From: JARFQW01 sp963842955
Lineage (GTDB): Bacteria; Pseudomonadota; Gammaproteobacteria; Steroidobacterales; XN24
Direction of reading: 5' to 3'
Length of the DNA: 64,000 nucleotides
Assembly (NCBI GenBank): GCA_963842955.1
Contig: CAWJIJ010000005.1
Span: forward strand, 62,001-126,000
Numbering within the stretch: the first letter of the stretch is position 1; every line of letters starts with the position of its first letter. Made by a program: the position numbers and the translations under genes. Shown piece after piece: positions 1 to 9,013 of this stretch. The notes under the pieces are model-generated. The model was not told the DNA's origin. It searched no databases and saw nothing but the letters and a program-made list of their open reading frames with translations.

Positions 1-1
1 A

Positions 2-130
2 ACCCTTCCGGACCGTCACCAGGTCTTCATGATAGGAGCTGGATCGGAGCCCGCACAACGCGAACGGGTTCTTGTACGGACAGGCCATAAGAGGTTTCCT
101 GGGGCAGGCGGCGGTATTCCGGAAATATGA
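2..130 (+). CDS. C-terminal end of an unidentified ORF (partial)
   Basis: An open frame enters from the left edge and ends at TGA 128-130, giving about 42 residues ending in GGGIPEI. Its stop overlaps the ATG of the next small frame as ATGA, which is typical of translationally coupled genes. No family is recognisable from so short a tail, and chance openness in GC-rich DNA cannot be excluded. Confidence 0.22.
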   Translation, partial: TLPDRHQVFMIGAGSEPAQRERVLVRTGHKRFPGAGGGIPEI

Positions 131-352
131 CGGCCGCCCGGCGCGGGTCCATGCCCGCTCCTGTGGGTGAAACCGGGGCAGTCATCGGGGACATCCGAAT
201 CATGGAGCCTGTAAGCGTGACGCGTTCATGTTCATGGCGACCATCTCGACGGCACCGCCGACGGCGCGTCGGAACAGATCCACTGGAAGTTCGGCTATTT
301 GCGCTCCGTCGCCCTGGAGCAGGGAGCACCTGACCCCAACTCGGGAAATTGA
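127..352 (+). pseudogene. Small unidentified ORF, possibly frameshifted
   Basis: ATG 127 opens a frame that reads sensibly for about 32 residues (to EPVSVT near 222). The following frame then reads HVHGDHLDGTADGASEQIHW and ends with PDPNSGN at TGA 350-352. Neither half has a good partner in its own frame, so a one-base indel near 220-226 would join them into a protein of about 74 residues. Function is unknown. The reading rests only on protein-like composition and the ATGA junction with the frame before it. Confidence 0.22.
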
Positions 353-471
353 TCCCGATCAAGGCGCGCTCATGCCGCGCCATGCCATCGTTAGAGGGAC
401 ATCACTATCTCGTAAGGGGATTGTGCTGCAAGGAGTTTCCGAGGCGCCCAGGCACCAGTGGGGAGCCCGCC

Positions 472-672
472 ATGAAGCTGACGCCCGAGTTATTAACCCG
501 GATTTCCCATCTGCCACCGAGCGAACTCTGGTCGGTGGATGACTCTTCGGTGGCCTATCTCGCTACCGATGGCCTGATCTACGCTATCCACATTGGCGAA
601 CCGGCTGCCGGCCGGCCAAAGGACCGGGAACTCGAATCATTGCTGTGTTGGGAGTTGTCCGTCGCGGCCTGA
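472..672 (+). CDS. Small hypothetical protein, 66 aa
   Basis: A short frame starts at ATG 472 behind a GGGGAG ribosome binding site with 6-nt spacing. It encodes a soluble, acidic 66-residue protein beginning MKLTPELLTRISHLPP, with no signal peptide or membrane segment. It converges on the alpha/beta hydrolase gene that ends at 716 on the other strand. I do not recognise the family. The good ribosome binding site and protein-like composition are the only support. Confidence 0.48.
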   Translation: MKLTPELLTRISHLPPSELWSVDDSSVAYLATDGLIYAIHIGEPAAGRPKDRELESLLCWELSVAA

Positions 673-715
673 GGCTCCCGCACTGAAGACGCTCCCTTGG
701 CCGGGTTTTCCGCTG

Positions 716-1930
716 CTAGTCCCGGTCTATCCACCATCGCAAGCGGGTGTGAACCTCCGGGTGGCCGAGGAGTTCGAGGTGCCCCATGCGGTACCCGACC
801 CATTGTCGATGCTCGGGGATTTCAAGGGCCGGACCGGCATCGGGATGATGTCCCAGGGCACTGCGTATGGGTACCAGGCCGTCACCGACCAGTCTCTCGC
901 TCAGCAGCCCGCGCTGGGCGCCGAGGGTTGCCGCGGCCGCATAGCACTTCACGTTTTCCGGCAAGGGTACGATCCGTGGAGCGCCATGGGTGATTCTGCC
1001 ATGGCGCAGATCCGTGATCCCGGCGCTGCGTCGCTTGCCGATCTGTGCCAATGGGGCGGAGTAGGGGCTGATTTCCAGCAGGCGATCGAGCCGGTGACCG
1101 CCACGCTCCAGCGGTGCGCCGTGATGGGGGCTGCCGAGAAATATCAGTTTGCGCAGGTGCTGTTGCCAAGTGTGTTGTTCGACATCGGCGAAATGGCACG
1201 CGCTGCGCGCAACCAGCCCGCCCATGCTGTGGCCGATGACGACCAGTTCCGTAACCGGCGCCGGCCAGCGGCTCACCAGGGTTTCGAGGCGGGCGGCAAG
1301 CTCGCGCCCGTTGGTGGCGATGCTTCGGCCGGTGTTGTAGCGCAGATAAAGCGGAACATAACCGAATTCCTCTGCCAGTTCGGCCCCGTGATCGTGGCCG
1401 TCGCGAAGCCAGTGGTCGTCGTTGAGACACAATCCGTGAACAAGCAGCAGAAGTCTGCCTGAACAAACGTCGGGCTGACCTGCGGCCGAAGAGGCGGCCG
1501 GACCGCGGGCGATACTGGCCGGAGGGTTGTCCAGGTCGATGGGAGTGCCGGCATGGCGCACCGTCATGTCGATCGCCAGCGGGTTGTTCCTGTCAGCCAG
1601 GAAGTCGCCATACACGCCGTTGAGCACCGACAGGAACGCGTCGCGCTTCTGTGAGGATCCGGTCTCGCCTTCCGGCAGCCACTCGGCCACCTGTTGCAGA
1701 CCGGCATCGATCCCGAGCCCGCTTAGCCGAATGCCGCCCATGACACTGCGATAGACCAGCCCGGTTATTCCGCCCGGCCGGTCAGTCGTCTTTGCACCCG
1801 CCGGACCGGGAACCCGCTGGATAGTCCGGTGCATGCGCTCAACGACCCTCGTGACGCCAGAGGTGGCGTCCACCATCAGGGCGGCCGCCCCGCGGAGGTC
1901 GGTTAGATGAGTGCGGTTGGGTCCGGGCAT
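716..1930 (-). CDS. Alpha/beta-hydrolase (lipase/esterase-like), 404 aa
   Basis: The core has the serine-hydrolase hallmarks: an oxyanion segment LLLLVHGLCLNDDHW, the nucleophile elbow GHSMGG, and FLGSPHHGAPLERGG, typical of PGAP1/lipase-like members that act on lipids or bulky esters. A late MGHLELLGHPEV segment probably supplies the catalytic His. The first 150 residues form an extra N-terminal region without a clear signal peptide, so the enzyme is probably cytoplasmic. The substrate cannot be told from sequence. The gene stands alone, convergent with the small gene before it and divergent from the histone-like gene after it. Confidence 0.85.
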   Translation of the reverse strand: MPGPNRTHLTDLRGAAALMVDATSGVTRVVERMHRTIQRVPGPAGAKTTDRPGGITGLVYRSVMGGIRLSGLGIDAGLQQVAEWLPEGETGSSQKRDAFLSVLNGVYGDFLADRNNPLAIDMTVRHAGTPIDLDNPPASIARGPAASSAAGQPDVCSGRLLLLVHGLCLNDDHWLRDGHDHGAELAEEFGYVPLYLRYNTGRSIATNGRELAARLETLVSRWPAPVTELVVIGHSMGGLVARSACHFADVEQHTWQQHLRKLIFLGSPHHGAPLERGGHRLDRLLEISPYSAPLAQIGKRRSAGITDLRHGRITHGAPRIVPLPENVKCYAAAATLGAQRGLLSERLVGDGLVPIRSALGHHPDAGPALEIPEHRQWVGYRMGHLELLGHPEVHTRLRWWIDRD

Positions 1931-2210
1931 GTCGAGTTTCTCGGTGGCGGGCGGTCTGATTGATCTTGCTGCGTTGCCGCATCAGCTTGCGCCGGGGGAA
2001 AGGCTCCTGTCCAGTGAATCAATCCAGGGCCGCGCGAGCGGGGGCCGGCGAAAGACCGCTGCGACAACGGAAGGGGCGCCCTGGGCGAGAGATATCCGCC
2101 GCACACCAGGCTCTCAAACCCGACCCGGTCTGGGTTCCGGGCGTGTTCAGCGCTGCGCTGCATCATGAGCTATATAAGTAGTAGGAGTCCGTTATTCAAC
2201 GGAGGATGTC

Positions 2211-2670
2211 ATGACCACCAGGACGGCGAAAAGTCAGCTTGGAAGGACGAGGAAAGCGGGCCGGAAGGACGTGTCCTCGATGAAGAACGCGCTGCAAGCC
2301 GCGAGCGAGTCCCTGAGCAAGGGTGCCAGGGGCTTTATCGCCTGGCTTGAAAAGGGGATGCCAGCGGTCAGGGACGGCCTTGGGGCCTTCGGCAAGTACG
2401 CCAAGGACTCGGCGACGGCCATCGACAAGGAACTCAAGGGCGGCTGGGCCAGCATCAAGGAACGCCTGACTGGCCCGGAAGGAGCCCGCACCGGCTCGAA
2501 AGACCGCTGCGAAGAAGACCGCCAGGAAGCCTGCGGCGGTCCGTAAGGCCACCGCGCGGAAGAAATCCCCGGCGCGTCGCAAAGTCGCAGTCAAGAAAGC
2601 GCCCGCCCGGCGCGCGGCCGCACGCAAAAAGGCAGCACCGCGCAGAAAGGCGGCTGGCGCTCGGAAATAG
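2211..2670 (+). pseudogene. Histone H1-like / AlgP-type DNA-binding protein, split by a frameshift
   Basis: ATG 2211 has an ideal GGAGG site 5 nt upstream. The first ~90 residues are amphipathic and Lys/Ala-rich. The frame then becomes non-repetitive and stops at 2546. The +1 frame from about 2485 to TAG 2668-2670 instead encodes a pure Lys/Arg/Ala/Pro tail with units such as ARKKAAPRRKAAGARK. That tail is characteristic of histone-H1-like nucleoid proteins, so a single-base indel around 2465-2490 separates head and tail. Restored length would be about 152 residues. It could be a sequencing error, a true null, or a variable-length tail. Confidence 0.68.
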
Positions 2671-2700
2671 TCGCTCCGTGCCAGGGAGGGCCATCGGTGA

Positions 2701-3018
2701 ATGACCTTCACTGATGACCTTCCCTCGGGAGTGGGTTCGTTTGAATGGTCGGACCGCTCGATGGTGCGCGGTCGCAGGGCCTGCGGCAGCGCGCTGTGGG
2801 TATGGGACCCGCTCTGGGCCGAGCGGGTGCATCCGCGCGCTTCGGCGATCGACACTGAACTGCCCGTGCCGCCGGAGCGCCCCCACCTCATGGTGGGTTC
2901 GAAGCCGGACCGGGTCGCGTTGTCCGCGGGACCGAACGACAGAGTTTTCGACGCCTGTCCCGAGGAGTCGCTTGCCCGGTGGCACCAACGAATGGGACTC
3001 GAGGAACCGGAGGACTGA
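2701..3018 (+). CDS. Hypothetical protein, 105 aa
   Basis: The frame begins at ATG 2701, 10 nt after GGGAGGG, and encodes 105 residues without signal peptide or membrane segment. The composition (many Asp/Glu/Trp/Pro, ending GLEEPED) is protein-like, but a second overlapping frame of equal length exists. No family is recognised. It lies between the histone-like gene and katG, whose operator starts about 110 nt after its stop. Confidence 0.38.
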   Translation: MTFTDDLPSGVGSFEWSDRSMVRGRRACGSALWVWDPLWAERVHPRASAIDTELPVPPERPHLMVGSKPDRVALSAGPNDRVFDACPEESLARWHQRMGLEEPED

Positions 3019-3131
3019 GTAGACCGAACGCCTGGATTGTTGCCGGCACAGGATGAGCGCAGGCAGTCAAGGCTGCCTGGCCATCCGGCCCTGGCGATAG
3101 ATTCCATCGATCGGTCTGATCAGATCAATCA

Positions 3132-3150
3132 ATTTAGAACAAGTCTAAAT
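3132..3150. promoter_or_regulatory. Palindromic operator upstream of katG, Fur-family (Irr/PerR) type
   Basis: ATTTAGA-ACAAG-TCTAAAT is a perfect 7-bp inverted repeat in an AT-rich island 55 nt before the katG start. Read as TTTAGAA-N3-GTCTAAA it differs by one base from the iron-control element bound by Irr, and it also resembles PerR boxes. Fur-family control of a peroxide-detoxifying gene is well known, but which protein binds here is inference. Confidence 0.5.
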
Positions 3151-3205
3151 GTTCAGCTACACTTCTCCCATACAGAACGCCTAATAGCCGTAAAGGATGT
3201 TTCCG

Positions 3206-5461
3206 ATGATTAGAAAACTCGTACCGCTGATGGCCGCTCTCGCGGTCTCGACTTCAGGGATGGTGGCAAGCTCCGCCCTGGCCCAGGGCATGCCCAAGCC
3301 CAATCAGTTCTGGTGGCCCGAAAATCTGAATCTTGCGCCGCTTCGGCAGAACTCGCCGGAGTCCAACCCGATGGGCGCGGACTTCAACTACGCGGAGGAG
3401 TTCGCCACCCTCGATCTCGCTGCCGTGAAGAAAGACATCGAAGAGGTGCTCACCACGTCGCAGGACTGGTGGCCGGCGGACTACGGGCATTATGGTCCGT
3501 TCATGATTCGCATGGCGTGGCACAGCGCCGGAACGTACCGCGTGGCCGACGGCCGCGGCGGCGCCGGTGGCGGGCAGCAGCGCTTCGAGCCGCTGAACAG
3601 CTGGCCGGATAACGCCAATCTCGACAAGGCGCGGCGCCTGCTGTGGCCGGTCAAGCAGAAGTACGGACGCAAGCTGTCCTGGGCAGACCTGATGGTCCTC
3701 ACGGGCAATGTTTCGCTGGAGTCGATGGGTTTCAAGACCTTTGGTTTCGCCGGCGGACGCGAGGACGACTGGGAGGCCGATCTGGTCTACTGGGGTCCTG
3801 AAAACGAATTTCTTGCCGACGAGCGCTACGAGGGCGACCGGGAGCTCGCCAACCCCCTCGCCGCCGTCCAGATGGGCCTGATCTACGTGAACCCGGAAGG
3901 TCCGAACGGCAACCCGGACCCCATCGCGGCCGCCAAGGATATTCGTGAGACCTTCGGCCGAATGGCGATGAACGACGAAGAGACCGTCGCGCTTATTGCC
4001 GGCGGCCACACCTTTGGTAAGGCCCATGGCGCCGCCAAGCCGGCGGATTGTATCGGCGTGGAGCCGGCAGCCGCCGGTATCGAAGAGCAGGGTCTCGGCT
4101 GGACCAACACTTGTGGCAAGGGTAACGCTGAAGACACCATCACCAGCGGCCTGGAAGGTGCCTGGTCGGCCAGCCCGATCCAGTGGACCTCCCAGTACCT
4201 CGATAACCTGTTCGCATTCGACTGGGTACAGACCAAGAGCCCTGCCGGTGCGGTCCAGTGGATTCCGGCCGACGGACAGGCCGCGAATCTCGTACCGGAC
4301 GCCTTCGACGAGTCGAAGCGGCACGCGCCGATCATGTTCACCACCGATTTGTCGCTGAAGGAGGATCCGGCCTATCGGAAAATCGCAAAGCGGTTCCAGG
4401 AGAACCCGGCGGAGTTCGAACTGGCCTTCGCGAAGGCCTGGTTCAAGCTGACCCATCGCGACATGGGTCCGAGTGCGCGCTACATCGGTGCGGAACTTCC
4501 GGGCGAGACCCTGATCTGGCAGGACCCGGTCCCGGCGGTGGACTATGAGCTGATTGATGCGGCCGACGTGGCCAAGCTGAAGTCCGAGATTCTCGATTCG
4601 GGTCTGACGGTTTCTGAGCTCGTCAGGACCGCCTGGGCGTCGGCCTCCAGCTTCCGTGACACCGACATGCGCGGTGGTGCCAATGGCGCACGCATTCGCC
4701 TGGCGCCCCAGAAGGACTGGGCCGCCAACGATCCGCAGGAACTGGCCAAGGTGCTCAAGCGTCTTCAGGACATCCAGGTGGACTTCAACCGCGGGCAATC
4801 TGACGGTACGCGAGTGTCGCTGGCTGACGTGATCGTCCTCGGCGGCGCAGCCGCTATCGAAAAGGCGGCGAAGGACGCCGGACACAGCGTGACGGTTCCC
4901 TTTACCCCGGGTCGCACCGATGCGTCACAGGAACAGACTGACGTGGCGTCTTTTGCCGTGCTCGAGCCGAGCGCGGACGGGTTCCGCAACTACTACGGTG
5001 ATGGCAACTACCGCTCGCCGGCCGAGATGCTGGTCGACAAGGCGGATTTGCTGAGCCTGACCGTGCCGCAAATGACCGTCCTGGTCGGGGGCATGCGTGC
5101 CCTGGGAGCCAACGCGGGCGGGTCCGAACACGGTGTGTTCACCGACAAGCCCGGCACCCTGAGCAACGACTACTTCGTGAATCTGCTCAGCATGTCGACG
5201 CAGTGGACCAAGTCGTCGACGGACGAGGGGATCTACGAGGGCCGTGATCGCAAGACAGGCCAGGTGAAGTGGACGGCGACGCCCGTCGACCTCGTCTTCG
5301 GGTCCCATGCCGAGCTTCGCGCCGTGGCGGAGGTGTATGCCGAGAACGGCGGGGAAGAGGTGTTCGTGGAAGACTTCGTGGAGGCCTGGACCAAGGTGAT
5401 GACCCTCGATCGCTTCGACGTGGCGGAGTCCGGGCGCGATCCGGTGGTGGCCAAGCGCTGA
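3206..5461 (+). CDS. katG: Catalase-peroxidase KatG, exported form
   Basis: This bifunctional haem enzyme disproportionates hydrogen peroxide and has broad peroxidase activity. The distal haem pocket is present as IRMAWHSAGTYR (Arg102, Trp105, His106), as is the proximal-histidine motif GGHTFGKAHG. The Trp-Tyr-Met adduct residues are all visible (Trp105, the Tyr in LVYWGPE, the Met in RMAMNDEE). Unlike most KatGs it opens with a classical signal peptide (LVPLMAALAVSTSG...ALAQ), so it is probably periplasmic. ATG 3206 is preferred over ATG 3197 because AAAGGA lies 8 nt before it but abuts the earlier ATG. Length is 751 residues, slightly longer than usual because of the leader. Confidence 0.95.
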   Translation: MIRKLVPLMAALAVSTSGMVASSALAQGMPKPNQFWWPENLNLAPLRQNSPESNPMGADFNYAEEFATLDLAAVKKDIEEVLTTSQDWWPADYGHYGPFMIRMAWHSAGTYRVADGRGGAGGGQQRFEPLNSWPDNANLDKARRLLWPVKQKYGRKLSWADLMVLTGNVSLESMGFKTFGFAGGREDDWEADLVYWGPENEFLADERYEGDRELANPLAAVQMGLIYVNPEGPNGNPDPIAAAKDIRETFGRMAMNDEETVALIAGGHTFGKAHGAAKPADCIGVEPAAAGIEEQGLGWTNTCGKGNAEDTITSGLEGAWSASPIQWTSQYLDNLFAFDWVQTKSPAGAVQWIPADGQAANLVPDAFDESKRHAPIMFTTDLSLKEDPAYRKIAKRFQENPAEFELAFAKAWFKLTHRDMGPSARYIGAELPGETLIWQDPVPAVDYELIDAADVAKLKSEILDSGLTVSELVRTAWASASSFRDTDMRGGANGARIRLAPQKDWAANDPQELAKVLKRLQDIQVDFNRGQSDGTRVSLADVIVLGGAAAIEKAAKDAGHSVTVPFTPGRTDASQEQTDVASFAVLEPSADGFRNYYGDGNYRSPAEMLVDKADLLSLTVPQMTVLVGGMRALGANAGGSEHGVFTDKPGTLSNDYFVNLLSMSTQWTKSSTDEGIYEGRDRKTGQVKWTATPVDLVFGSHAELRAVAEVYAENGGEEVFVEDFVEAWTKVMTLDRFDVAESGRDPVVAKR

Positions 5462-5535
5462 CCACCGGCTGCTCCGGCAGTTGGGAGAGAGTTTATGAAA
5501 TAGCGGCCTGACTGCTTTTCAGGACTCGCAGACCA

Positions 5536-5568
5536 CAAAACGGCGGCGCATCATGCGCCGCCGTTTTG
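5536..5568. terminator. Bidirectional Rho-independent terminator
   Basis: A perfect 15-bp stem (CAAAACGGCGGCGCA) with a 3-nt loop sits between two convergent genes. The A-run and T-run are symmetric on either side, so it can end both katG and the epimerase transcript. Confidence 0.9.
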
Positions 5569-5637
5569 TTTCTCCAGATCCGGGCACCGGGCTGGCCGGA
5601 TGATATTGATACAGCGAGTGCCGGCACCGTCGGCATT

Positions 5638-6828
5638 TCACGAATTCCTCTTGTGCCATGCTGCCAGCACTTCGGCTTCCTTTTTCCGGCTGATGCCGAA
5701 ACGGGCGTCGGGCCGGGTGGAGCGTTCGGCCAGTGGGCGGGACCTCTCCCACGCCACCGTGTCGGCCGCCGTCATGGCCAGCGGGCGGAAGGTGAGACCC
5801 GTCGCAATGGCCGGCGCATTGTCCACGAACATGAGCGGGTCCCCCGGAGCCCAGGACGGAATGTCCTGCCAGGGTGAGATTTCCTGTTCTTCGAGAAAAT
5901 CCGTCGGCACCCATGTAAAGCCCACCGGCGCTGAAAACGCCGCCCGGATTCCGTAGAGCATCTCCGCCATGGACAGGCGCGATGCCGGTCCGACCCCGTT
6001 GAAACTCCCGGTAGTTCCGTGCTCGGCCAGACGAACGACCCACTCGGTCAGGTCGCGCTGGTCGATGATCTGGTTGGCGTGATTGGGGTTGCCGGGCGCC
6101 AGCACTTCGCCTCCCTCGGCGATGCGAACCGGCCAGTAGGTGAACCGGTCGGTATGATCCCCCGGACCGACGATGAGCCCCGGGCGCACGATGGTGGCGC
6201 GGCCCGGAAGAGCAGCGAGCACAATGTCTTCTGCATAGGCCTTCATGGGTCCGTACTCCAGCGGCTCGCCGTCGCTCCAGCCATCGGGTCTCGGTGCCCG
6301 GGGATAGCCGGCGTCCACCAGCGGAGTCTCGAGAACCCGGTCCGGCTGGCTGAGGGTCTCATCGATCTGGTACGCGGAAATGGACGAAATGAAAATGTAT
6401 TGATCCACCGCGTCTTTGAGGATCTCCGTGCTGCGCTGGACCCACCGGTAGTCACGACTGGTGTTGTTGTCGATTACGACATCCCAGGTGCGACCCTTCA
6501 GCGCCTCGTGATTGTCGTCGCGGTCGCCGACCAGCATCTCCACGTCCGGGAGTTCCGCCTTGCTCTGGCCGCGGGTAAATATCGTGACCTGATGGCCACG
6601 CTCCACGGCATACCGAACGGTGTGGGGACCGATAAATCCCGTGCCGCCGAAGATCAGGATCCGCCTGGGTTTCGACGGTCCCGGCGTTTCATCCACCGCG
6701 CCCGGACGGGTCGTTTTGGCCGGTGGCGTCTGCTCCGTGGCGGCCGCAGCTCCCGGAACCGCATCCAGCAGGAGCGCGGCGCCAAGGACGCCGCCGGTTT
6801 TCAGAAAATCTCGGCGATTGGACGACAT
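5638..6828 (-). CDS. Tat-exported NAD-dependent epimerase/dehydratase family protein
   Basis: The N terminus has a twin-arginine signal (NRRDFLKTGG followed by a hydrophobic, alanine-rich stretch), so the protein is predicted to be folded before export. A Rossmann fold follows with the nucleotide motif ILIFGGTGFIG and a catalytic YGPMK, matching the extended SDR YxxxK pattern. The total of 396 residues includes about 50 for the leader and linker. Export with NAD(P) bound is unusual but known among Tat substrates. The substrate is unknown. It is convergent with katG and follows the def gene 115 nt downstream on the same strand. Confidence 0.85.
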   Translation of the reverse strand: MSSNRRDFLKTGGVLGAALLLDAVPGAAAATEQTPPAKTTRPGAVDETPGPSKPRRILIFGGTGFIGPHTVRYAVERGHQVTIFTRGQSKAELPDVEMLVGDRDDNHEALKGRTWDVVIDNNTSRDYRWVQRSTEILKDAVDQYIFISSISAYQIDETLSQPDRVLETPLVDAGYPRAPRPDGWSDGEPLEYGPMKAYAEDIVLAALPGRATIVRPGLIVGPGDHTDRFTYWPVRIAEGGEVLAPGNPNHANQIIDQRDLTEWVVRLAEHGTTGSFNGVGPASRLSMAEMLYGIRAAFSAPVGFTWVPTDFLEEQEISPWQDIPSWAPGDPLMFVDNAPAIATGLTFRPLAMTAADTVAWERSRPLAERSTRPDARFGISRKKEAEVLAAWHKRNS

Positions 6829-6943
6829 GGATCTCCTCCAGGAAATGTGGGCGACGAAACCGGAAGCCGTGTCTGGTGAGGCGAGACTGGCAGTCAGGCC
6901 GAATGCTCCGAGTCTCTGGCGTTCGCGGACTTCTCCAGCCGCG

Positions 6944-7465
6944 TCAGGCTCGACGGCGTGTGTCCATGAATCCCTTTCGTCCCATGACCTCGGTGGTGCG
7001 AAAGCGAAGCCGGCTGAGCAGCGGCAGGCGATCCACGAAGAGCTTCCCCCGGAGATGATCCATCTCGTGCTGGAGGCACACGGCGCGCATGTCCGTCAGC
7101 TCGTATTCAAACGACTCGCCGGAGACATGGTGGGCGCGAACGCGGAGCTGGGTTGCGCGGACCACGTTGCCGACAATACCGGGCACCGAAAGACAGCTCT
7201 CCTCGACCAGGGCCAGGCGGTCACGAGCCAGGATTTTCGGGTTGATGTAGACACGCGGCGCCGAGGATTCATCGGCCAGGTCCACCACGACAACCTGGCG
7301 GCGATCCCCGACCTGGGGGGCCGATATGCCAATGCCTCCCGTGGCTTTCAGCGTCTCGGTGAGATCGTTGACCAATGATCGCAGCCCGGCCCCGAAATCC
7401 GTGACCGGATCCGCTGTGAGCCTGAGCCGTGGATCAGGATATTCGAGGATCGCCAGCTGCGTCAT
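6944..7465 (-). CDS. def: Peptide deformylase
   Basis: This metal enzyme removes the formyl group from the initiator methionine of new proteins. All three signature motifs are present, with variations: GIGISAPQVG (usually GxGLAAPQ), EESCLSVPG (usually EGCLS; the Cys is a metal ligand) and QHEMDHLRG (the two other His ligands and the catalytic Glu). At 173 residues it is of normal length. It begins only 9 nt after the pucC stop, so it is probably co-transcribed with the light-harvesting genes. The divergent motifs and the absence of fmt next to it suggest an accessory paralogue rather than the housekeeping copy. Confidence 0.93.
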   Translation of the reverse strand: MTQLAILEYPDPRLRLTADPVTDFGAGLRSLVNDLTETLKATGGIGISAPQVGDRRQVVVVDLADESSAPRVYINPKILARDRLALVEESCLSVPGIVGNVVRATQLRVRAHHVSGESFEYELTDMRAVCLQHEMDHLRGKLFVDRLPLLSRLRFRTTEVMGRKGFMDTRRRA

Positions 7466-7474
7466 GCCCGATCC

Positions 7475-8926
7475 TCAGGCAGCCGAGCCGCTGCCCGGGT
7501 CCACCGCGGGTGTGCCTGTCACACTGGTGGAAGGACGCTCGCGTCGAATCAGCGGCAGGGTTGCCGCGATCGTGATCAACAAAAGCACAATCTCCAGCGA
7601 GTAGACCGCCAGGTAGCCATTGGCCGCTTCCGCAAAACCGAGGAGCGCTGCTCCCGAACCGAACGTCGCATCCACCAGATCACGAAGACTGCCGCTGATA
7701 CCCGTCGCCGTTCCGGCGGCCGTGGCCTGGACGGCGCCCCAGGCGCCCAGTGCCAGGCCTGCCTGGTGGCGTGGAGCCTGGTTCATCGTGGCGGTCAGAG
7801 TCCCATGGCCGAAGAGGGCGCCGCCGAAGCCAATCAGGAAGTTTCCGATCAGGAACAGCATCGGCTGTCCCATCGGCGCTGCGACGATTACCAGCACAAA
7901 CGCCGGCAGGCCGATCACCGCGCCCTGCCGGGCCAGCCGGAACGGGTCCGCACCACGTCCGAGGACCCGGGATGCGAGCCCGAACCCGAGCAGGCCACCC
8001 AAGGCGAGCAGGGCGGTTAGCCGGGTTGTCGTGGCCACCGTCATCTGGAGCACCTGGCCGCCGAAGGGTTCCAGCAGGATGTCCGCCATGCCGAATGCCA
8101 TGGTGCCAACGCCCACAACGACGAGGCGGCGGACGGTGTGTTCGCCCGCGCAGAAGTGAGCCCACGACTCCCGAAATCCCGGATCGGGTGCCGGTTCGGC
8201 CGCGCCCCTGAGGGGCCGCCGGGTCTCCTGTTTCCACATGGCGATGATATTGAGCAATACCGTCGCGACTGCCGCGCCCTGGATGACCTGCACCAGCCGG
8301 CCCGGTGAGAAGTCGGTCAGCAGAGCGCCGAAGAGCAGCGCGCTGGCAATCATGCCGAGCAACAGCATCACGTACATGAGGCCCACGACTCTCGGGTGGG
8401 ATTCGGGGGGCGTTAAGTCGGTGGCCAGCGCCAGGCCAGCGGTCTGCACGGTATGCAGGCCGGCGCCGACGAGGAGGAAGGCCAGACCGGCGGATGCCTG
8501 GCCGATCCATGCCGGTGCGTCACTTGCATGCCCCTTGCCGGCGAGTACAAGCAGGGCGAAGGGCATGATGGCGAAGCCACCAAACTGCAGGAGTGTGCCC
8601 TTCCAGATAAACGGCACGCGCCGCCAGCCCAGGGCGCATCGATGCGTGTCAGAACGGAAGCCGATCAGCGCGCGGAACGGAGCGAATACGATCGGCAGGG
8701 CGATCATCAGCCCGACCAGTGATGCGGGGACGCCAAGCTCGACGATCATCACCCGGTTGAGTGTTCCGACGAGCAGTACCAGGGCCATGCCGACGGAAAC
8801 CTGGAACAGCGACAGCCGAAACAGCCGGCTGACCGGAAGGTCCGGCGTGGCCACGTCGGCAAAGGGAAGGAATCGAGGACCCAGCGAAACCCAGGCTGCC
8901 GTCAGCTTTCGTCCGAGTCCCGCCAT
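7475..8926 (-). CDS. pucC: PucC light-harvesting complex assembly protein (BCH2 family of MFS)
   Basis: A 483-residue polytopic inner-membrane protein with about 12 hydrophobic segments. It belongs to the LhaA/PucC branch of the major facilitator superfamily, thought to deliver bacteriochlorophyll to, or assemble, LH1/LH2 antenna. Family features include an early LFQVSVGMALVLLVGTLNRV, then ALIGFRSDTHRCALGWRRVP after the second helix, and a late GHGTLTATMNQAP segment. It lies 87 nt downstream of pucA, separated by a strong hairpin, the usual pucBAC order. That context makes PucC more likely than a generic MFS carrier. Confidence 0.9.
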   Translation of the reverse strand: MAGLGRKLTAAWVSLGPRFLPFADVATPDLPVSRLFRLSLFQVSVGMALVLLVGTLNRVMIVELGVPASLVGLMIALPIVFAPFRALIGFRSDTHRCALGWRRVPFIWKGTLLQFGGFAIMPFALLVLAGKGHASDAPAWIGQASAGLAFLLVGAGLHTVQTAGLALATDLTPPESHPRVVGLMYVMLLLGMIASALLFGALLTDFSPGRLVQVIQGAAVATVLLNIIAMWKQETRRPLRGAAEPAPDPGFRESWAHFCAGEHTVRRLVVVGVGTMAFGMADILLEPFGGQVLQMTVATTTRLTALLALGGLLGFGLASRVLGRGADPFRLARQGAVIGLPAFVLVIVAAPMGQPMLFLIGNFLIGFGGALFGHGTLTATMNQAPRHQAGLALGAWGAVQATAAGTATGISGSLRDLVDATFGSGAALLGFAEAANGYLAVYSLEIVLLLITIAATLPLIRRERPSTSVTGTPAVDPGSGSAA

Positions 8927-8948
8927 GGCAAGGGTCAGCCTTGTCAGT

Positions 8949-8989
8949 GGTTCAGGAGGGTGGGGTCACCTGACCCTGCCCTCCTGACC
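8949..8989 (-). promoter_or_regulatory. pucA-pucC intercistronic hairpin
   Basis: A GC-rich inverted repeat with arms of about 19-20 nt (GGTCAGGAGGGCAGGGTCA on the coding strand) and a two-base loop sits just after pucA. There is no T-run, so it is more likely a partial terminator and RNA-stability element. Such hairpins in puf and puc operons keep antenna mRNA abundant and downstream message low. Confidence 0.7.
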
Positions 8990-9013
8990 CGCCTGCTACC
9001 AGACATGATGTCA

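Noticed and set aside
3254..4885. Long minus-strand open frame of 543 codons opposite katG
   Set aside because: It lies wholly antisense to katG and is rich in Arg, Gly and His. This is the usual mirror frame of a GC-rich gene.
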